Assembly (NCBI GenBank): GCA_003510895.1
Contig: DOKE01000032.1
Location: 1 to 13,576 of the forward strand
Direction: 5' to 3'
Origin: Candidatus Moraniibacteriota bacterium
GTDB lineage: Bacteria > Patescibacteriota > Minisyncoccia > Moranbacterales > GWC2-37-73
Length of the DNA stretch: 13,576 bases
Below are positions 13,410 to 13,576 of this stretch, one piece after another (within the stretch, counting starts at the first letter, position 1; each line of letters starts with the position of its first letter). The position numbers and the translations under genes were made by a program. The notes beneath the pieces were generated by a model. It made no database searches and was not told where the DNA came from. It saw only the letters and a program-made list of their open reading frames with translations.

Positions 13410-13576
13410 ATGGCAAAGCAAACACAACATCACGGAAGAGCTTGGTATGTTATTCACACATACTCGGGATATGAAGAAAATGTGGCGCGTAATTTGAAAC
13501 AAAGAATTGAATCTATGGATATGCAGGATTTGATTTTTGATGTGATTGTCCCCAAAGAAAAAAAGATTAAGATTAA
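13410..13576 (+). CDS. nusG: Transcription factor NusG, N-terminal part
   Basis: The first 55 codons of nusG are present; the gene runs off the window. The start AWYVIHTYSGYEENVARNLK is the conserved beginning of the NGN domain, which binds the RNA polymerase clamp, followed by IFDVIVPKEKK. The family is usually about 180 residues with a C-terminal KOW domain that cannot be seen here. It is six bases downstream of secE and surely co-transcribed with it. Confidence 0.95.
   Translation, partial: MAKQTQHHGRAWYVIHTYSGYEENVARNLKQRIESMDMQDLIFDVIVPKEKKIKI

Noticed and set aside
1..13576. CRISPR array, insertion sequence or prophage
   Set aside because: No regularly spaced repeats, transposase, integrase or phage structural genes were seen; the broken tRNA copy alone does not prove an integration site.

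Overview
The window looks like part of an AT-rich (roughly one third G+C) bacterial chromosome, probably from the Candidate Phyla Radiation (Patescibacteria), with a Parcubacteria-like lineage as my best guess. The reasons are a tiny 62-residue SecE directly upstream of nusG, gene starts in A/T-rich leaders almost without Shine-Dalgarno motifs, short intergenic gaps, and a stand-alone 114-residue riboflavin kinase module. TAA and TGA both act as stops. The lineage is inferred from sequence feel, not from a search.

Left edge (1-345): a tRNA-Ala(UGC) on the minus strand, followed upstream by a damaged second copy of the same tRNA gene carrying a 26-bp hairpin insert. A good minus-strand promoter and several inverted repeats fill the rest up to the first plus-strand gene.

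Main block (346-10251), eight co-directional genes, mostly 2-37 bp apart: an N-formylglutamate-amidohydrolase-fold protein; a phosphotransacetylase/MtxX-like protein; then four proteins that carry the phospho-histidine swivel domain of PEP synthase, interleaved with two histidine-phosphatase-superfamily proteins. Only one of the four swivel proteins (3843-5921) has the ATP-grasp domain that can charge the swivel histidine. The other three begin where the middle module begins in that protein. Just before the third of them lies a fossil of a second ATP-grasp domain, which shows that this layout arose by duplication and loss. None of the four has the C-terminal PEP/pyruvate-binding barrel of PEP synthase, so they resemble rifampin-phosphotransferase-type enzymes that use ATP to phosphorylate some other acceptor. 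I infer a multi-acceptor phosphotransfer and dephosphorylation system of unknown substrate; this is the most unusual content of the window.

Right part (10292-13576): an AAA/DUF4143-type ATPase behind its own strong promoter with a perfect palindromic operator; a riboflavin unit (stand-alone riboflavin kinase, riboflavin synthase, lumazine synthase) without the early pathway genes; then a promoter and a hairpin ahead of secE and nusG, the latter running off the window.
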